In this document: one piece after another, positions 60,172 to 64,000 of the stretch
Layout of the letters: each line of letters starts with the position of its first letter
Position numbering within the stretch: position 1 is the first letter of the stretch
From: Inia geoffrensis
Taxonomy: Eukaryota; Chordata; Mammalia; Artiodactyla; Iniidae
DNA: 64,000 nt
Assembly: GCA_036417435.1 (NCBI GenBank)
Contig: CM070901.1
Span: forward strand, 63,236,501 to 63,300,500
Direction: 5' to 3'
Notes under the pieces: generated by a model
Database searches by the model: none
What the model was told of the DNA's origin: nothing
What the model saw: the letters and a program-made list of their open reading frames with translations, nothing else
Made by a program: the position numbers and the translations under genes

Positions 60172-60600
60172 AGCTCAACATCAGGAATTACTAAAGACAT
60201 GCAAATCCAGTCTACTAAAATGTTTACGTGACAACTGGCAGAATGATTATCAGCAAAAAATCTCTAAACAATAAATGCTCAAGGGGTTTTAGAGAACTCT
60301 ATACCCTCTAGCTGCTGCTGGGATGTCAAATGGTAACAGCCAGTAGTGAGAACAGAAAAGAGGTGCGTTTAAAGGCAAAAATTGAGCTACCATATGATAT
60401 GGTAGGCCCACTACTTGCTCTATCAGCTGAGAAGACCAGAATCAAAAATACACAGGCTGACATACTTATAAGGCAGCACTATTTACACTAGACAAGACTT
60501 GGAACAACCGAAATGTCCATCAACAAATGAATGCACAAAAAGAAGTGGTCCAATTACGCAATGGAATATTACTCTGGTAAAAAATATAAATTAAATATAA
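60172..60600 (+). repeat. LINE-1 remnant, shortened b', inverted arm
   Basis: From 'agctcaacatcaggaatt' to the A-rich 'aatataaattaaatataaa'. It shows the same deletion joint as b' in the forward array. Confidence 0.8.
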
Positions 60601-60953
60601 AAATGAAACATAAGTAAGGAGACATATGCTTTGGGTGCTTATTCATACACGTTTCACTGTAATTTACAAACAAGGAACACTACTTCCAGAAATTTATTTT
60701 TTCCCTAGTAACCAGAGTGGGGAATGTAGAAATACTGCCGCCCTGTGGCCTTTTGCTGCAACAGAGGCTTTACAACCTGTGCTAAAGGTCAATTCATATT
60801 CACAAGGACTGCAGGGGTATAAATGACACATGCCAACCAAATGGTTGACGGAGGTAATAGCCAAAAATATTCAAAATATAGTGCATAATTTAACCATTTG
60901 AATAGGTGAGCTGTACTCACCCTTTAAAAAACTATAAAAAATACATAGCAATA

Positions 60954-61810
60954 AGCTCAATATAAGGAATTGTTAGATATATGCAAATCCAGCCACAAAA
61001 AGCTATCAGCTCACACCGGTCAGAATGACCATCAGCCGAAAAATACAAACAATAAGTGCTGAAGAGGTTTTGAAGAAATTCATATCCTCAACTTTAAGTG
61101 GCTCGTAAACTGGTAAGTGCCACAAATGAAAATAGAACGGAGAAGCCTTTAAAAGGTAAACATTGCGATACCACATGATCGCAAAGACCCACTCCTTGGC
61201 CTATAAACTAGGAAGACAGAAATGGAATGACACATTCAGGCAAAACTGCACTGCAGCAGTATTACAATAGCCAAGACATGGAAACGACCAAAACGTCCAT
61301 CAAGAGACGAATGGACAAAGAAGAACTGGCACGTGTACAGATGGCATATGAGCCATGGAAAAAAAAAATGAAACAATGCCGTTTGCAGCACCATAGATAA
61401 GTCTAGTGATAATCACAATTTAAAGTAACTCAGAAAGCAAAGAACACATATCCTATGATATCACTTAATGGTGTTACCTAAAAACTGATACCAGTGAAGT
61501 TTTCTCACAGAGAAAGGCAATCAAAGATTCGATCAACAAACGTATGGTTAACCAAATGAAAAGGTTTGAGGATTGGATAAATTAGCATGTTGTGGGAAAC
61601 AGAGATATACCAACACATGTGAAATATATAAGCACCAAAGACCTAAGGAATACCAAGAGAAGACTACTCAACATTGGGTCATAACCCACATGGGAAATGC
61701 ATCTGAAGATGAATAGATCTGTGTATTAGTGTAAAAGAACCACATCTTGCACACCTAGAACAAACAAAACAGTGTAATCAAATTTGCTTTGATAACAAAT
61801 AAAATTTAAG
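60954..61810 (+). repeat. LINE-1 remnant, b/c hybrid, inverted arm copy 1
   Basis: b-type at its start ('aagtggctcgtaaactgg', 'ccactccttggcctat'). c-type after about 61,370-61,450 ('cacttaatggtgttacc', 'gattcgatcaacaaacgtatgg'). Confidence 0.8.
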
Positions 61811-62177
61811 AAAACCAACAGGAAGTAATGAGACATAAACTAATGGGGGTTTTTCCTGGCATACTCCATTCTAATTTACAAGTTGGAAAGTTACACACAG
61901 GAAGGCACTCTTGCCCTTGTAACCAGATTTGGGAATGGAGAAATGCCACAGCCTTGCGACCCTTTCCTGCAAAAGCAGCTTCAAACAAAGTGGAAAGGGT
62001 CACCTAATATTCACAAGAATAGCATATCTGTAAATGACACCTGCCCTCAAAACAAATCCTGGTTTCAAATATCGATGAAAAATTCAAAAGAGGGCAACCT
62101 TTCAATAAGACAGTTTCAAGAGTATATTTAAATGCATTGTTTCTTTCTTTTCTCATAGGTTTCACAAAAACAGAAGA

Positions 62178-62615
62178 AGCTCAAAATCAGGAATTATTAA
62201 AGACATGCAAATTCAATCTACAAAAACGTTTACCTGACAACAGTCAAAATGATCATCAGCAAAAAAGCTCTAAACAATATATGCTCAAGGGTTTTCAGAG
62301 AACTGTGTGCCCTCTAGCTGCTGGTGGGATATCAAACGGCAACAGCCACTAGTGAGAACAGAAAGGAGGTGCGTTTAAAGGTAAAAATTAAGCTACCATA
62401 TGATCTGGTAGGCCCAGTACTGGACATATACCCTGAGAAGACCAGAATCAAAAAGACACAGGCTGACATACTTACAAGACAGCACTATGTACCCTAGCCA
62501 CAACTTTGAACAACCAAAATGTCCATCAACACATGAGTGCATAAAAAATAAGTGGTCCATGAAGGCAGTGGAATATTACTCTGATAAAAAATATAAATTA
62601 AATATAAAAAACAAA
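62178..62615 (+). repeat. LINE-1 remnant, shortened b', inverted arm copy 2
   Basis: From 'agctcaaaatcaggaatt' to 'aaatataaattaaatataaa'. Same shortened form. Confidence 0.8.
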
Positions 62616-62953
62616 GATATGTAAGGAGACACATGCTTTGGGTGTTTATTCATACACATTCCACTGTAATTTACAAACAAGGAACACTACTTGCAGAAAC
62701 GTGTCCTACTAACCAGAGTGGGGATGTAGAAATGCTGCCACCCCGTGGCCGTTTGCCGCAACAGCGGCTTTACAAACTCTGCTAAAGGTCAATTCATATT
62801 CACAAGGACTTCAGGGCTGTAAATGACACCAGCCAACCAAATGGTTGAAGGAGTTAATGGCCAAAAACATTCAAAACATGGCGCATACTTTAAGAAACCA
62901 TGTGAATATGTAAGCTGTACTCTTTACAAAACAATAAAAAGTCCATAGCAATA

Positions 62954-63810
62954 AGCTCAATATAAGGAATTATTAGATATATGCAAATCCAGCCAGAATA
63001 AGCTATCAGCTCACACCAGTCAGAATGACCATCAACCGAAAAATACAAACAATAAATGCTGAAGAGGTTTTGAAGAAATTCATATCCTCAACTTTAAGTG
63101 GCTCGTAAACTGGTAAGTGCCACTAATGAAAATAGAACGGAGAAGCCTTTAAAAGGTAAACATTGCGATACCACATGATCGCAAAGACCCACTCCTTGGC
63201 CTATAACCTAGGAAGACAGAAATGGAATGACACATTCAGGCAAAACTGCACTGCAGCAGTATTACAATAGCCAAGACATGGAAACCACCAAAACGTCCAT
63301 CAAGAGACGCATGGACAAAGAAGAACTGGTACGTGTACAGATGGAATATGAGCCATGGAAAGAAAAATTAAACAATGCCGTTTGCAGCACAATAGATGAG
63401 TCTAGTGGTAATCACAACTTAAAGTAACTCAGAAAGCGAAAAACACATATCCTATGATATCACTTAATGGTGTTACCTAAAAATTGATACCAGTGAAGGT
63501 TTTTCACAGAGAAAGGCAATCAAAAATTCGATTAACAAACGTATGGTTACCCAAATGGAAAGGTTTGAGGATTGGATAAATTAGCATATTGTGGGAAACA
63601 GAGATATACCAATACATGTGAAATATATAAGCACCAAAGACCTATGGAATACCAAGAGAAGACTACTCAACATTGGGTCATGACCCACATGGGAAATGGA
63701 TCCGAAGAGGAATAGATATGTGTATTTGTGTAAAAGAACCACATCTTGCCCACCTAGAACAAACAGAACGGTGTAATCAAATTTGCTGTGATAACAAATA
63801 AAAATTAAAT
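62954..63810 (+). repeat. LINE-1 remnant, b/c hybrid, inverted arm copy 2
   Basis: Same b-to-c switch as copy 1, about 2,000 bp further on. It ends with an AATAAA-containing tail ('acaaataaaaattaaatt', near 63,794). Confidence 0.8.
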
Positions 63811-64000
63811 TAAGAAAACCAACAAGAAGTAATGAGACATAAACTAATGGGGGGTTTTGCTGGCATACTCCATTCTATTTTACAAGTTGGAACGTTACAC
63901 ACAGGAAGGCTCTCTTGCCCTTCTAACCAGATTTGGGAATGGAGAAATGCCACAGCCATGCGACCGGTCTCCTGCAAAAGCAGCTCCGAATACACTGCTC

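Larger units (their letters stand above)
60172..62177 (-). repeat. 2.0 kb dimer repeat, copy 1
   Basis: Contains L1 b' (to about 60,600), core b (60,601-60,953), L1 b/c hybrid (60,954-61,810) and core b' (61,811-62,177). Spacing to copy 2 is 2,000-2,006 bp at three landmarks: 'gtccatcaac' at 60,515 and 62,521, 'cgtccatcaagag' at 61,294 and 63,294, and 'agctcaatataagg' at 60,954 and 62,954. Confidence 0.83.
57871..64000 (-). repeat. Inverted arm of the L1-derived satellite
   Basis: All landmarks appear as reverse complements, for example 'gtccatcaacacatgaatgg', 'ggaatattagc' and 'atgatatcactt'. Order from the centre: L1 a, core d, L1 d, partial core c, then L1 b', core b, L1 b/c, core b', and again L1 b', core b, L1 b/c, core b'. 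This is the canonical order read backwards, with the c L1 and one b' core deleted at about 60,145-60,171. It is diverged from units 1-8 and often keeps the bases that look ancestral. Confidence 0.88.
62178..64000 (-). repeat. 2.0 kb dimer repeat, copy 2 (cut by window end)
   Basis: L1 b' (to about 62,615), core b (62,616-62,953), L1 b/c hybrid (62,954-63,810) and the start of core b'. The GC box in core b reads, in forward sense, 'ccacggggtggcagca' (near 62,737-62,752), closer to the CTCF core than its main-array counterpart. The array appears to continue beyond the window. Confidence 0.82.

Noticed and set aside
1..64000. CRISPR array or other prokaryotic repeat system
   Set aside because: Repeats are kilobase-scale and contiguous with no short repeat/spacer pattern, and the L1 and SINE content is mammalian.
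1..64000. Active LINE-1 element
   Set aside because: Only 3'-end segments of up to about 0.9 kb are present. There is no 5'UTR, ORF1 or intact reverse-transcriptase frame.

Overview
This window is non-genic eukaryotic satellite DNA, almost certainly from a cetacean (whale, dolphin or porpoise). Two things in the sequence support this. Nearly every kilobase contains recognisable LINE-1 (L1) 3'-end sequence of the type found in artiodactyls and cetaceans. One clean tRNA-derived SINE of the cetacean/hippo/ruminant (CHR) family sits at 52,945-53,154. I found no credible protein-coding gene, tRNA, rRNA or CRISPR array. The open reading frames that recur every 5.76 kb are by-products of the repeat.

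Layout, left to right. (1) Positions 1-51,923 hold nine head-to-tail, nearly identical copies of a 5,757-5,789 bp higher-order repeat (HOR) unit; the phase is arbitrary and set by the left edge of the window. Each unit contains five related monomers, here called a, b, b', c and d: four of about 1.2-1.28 kb and one (b') shortened to about 0.78 kb. Each monomer joins an antisense L1 3' segment (L1 sense on the minus strand) to a core of about 300-375 bp that I do not recognise as L1. Most of the unit-length variation comes from one (TA)n tract in the L1 part of monomer d. (2) Positions 51,924-57,289 hold a tenth, divergent unit. It matches the array well until about 52,560 and then drops sharply in identity. 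It carries the SINE, lacks the TA expansion, and has a b/c-like monomer where d is expected. (3) Positions 57,290-57,870 hold an older-looking L1 fragment that forms the left arm of an inverted junction centred near 57,904. (4) From about 57,871 to the end the repeats run in the opposite orientation (L1 sense on the plus strand). They follow the canonical order (a, d, partial c core), then jump to b' and continue as a 2.0 kb b'-b/c dimer array that runs off the window.

Interpretation. L1 3' sequence has been described as the basic unit of heterochromatic satellites in cetaceans, so the L1 origin itself is not new. The five-monomer 5.76 kb organisation, the shortened monomer shared by both arms, the crossover-derived 2.0 kb dimer, the sharp homogenisation edge, the inversion and a GC-rich CTCF-like box in the b and c cores are the features I would follow up. 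All similarity statements are by eye; no alignment or database search was run.
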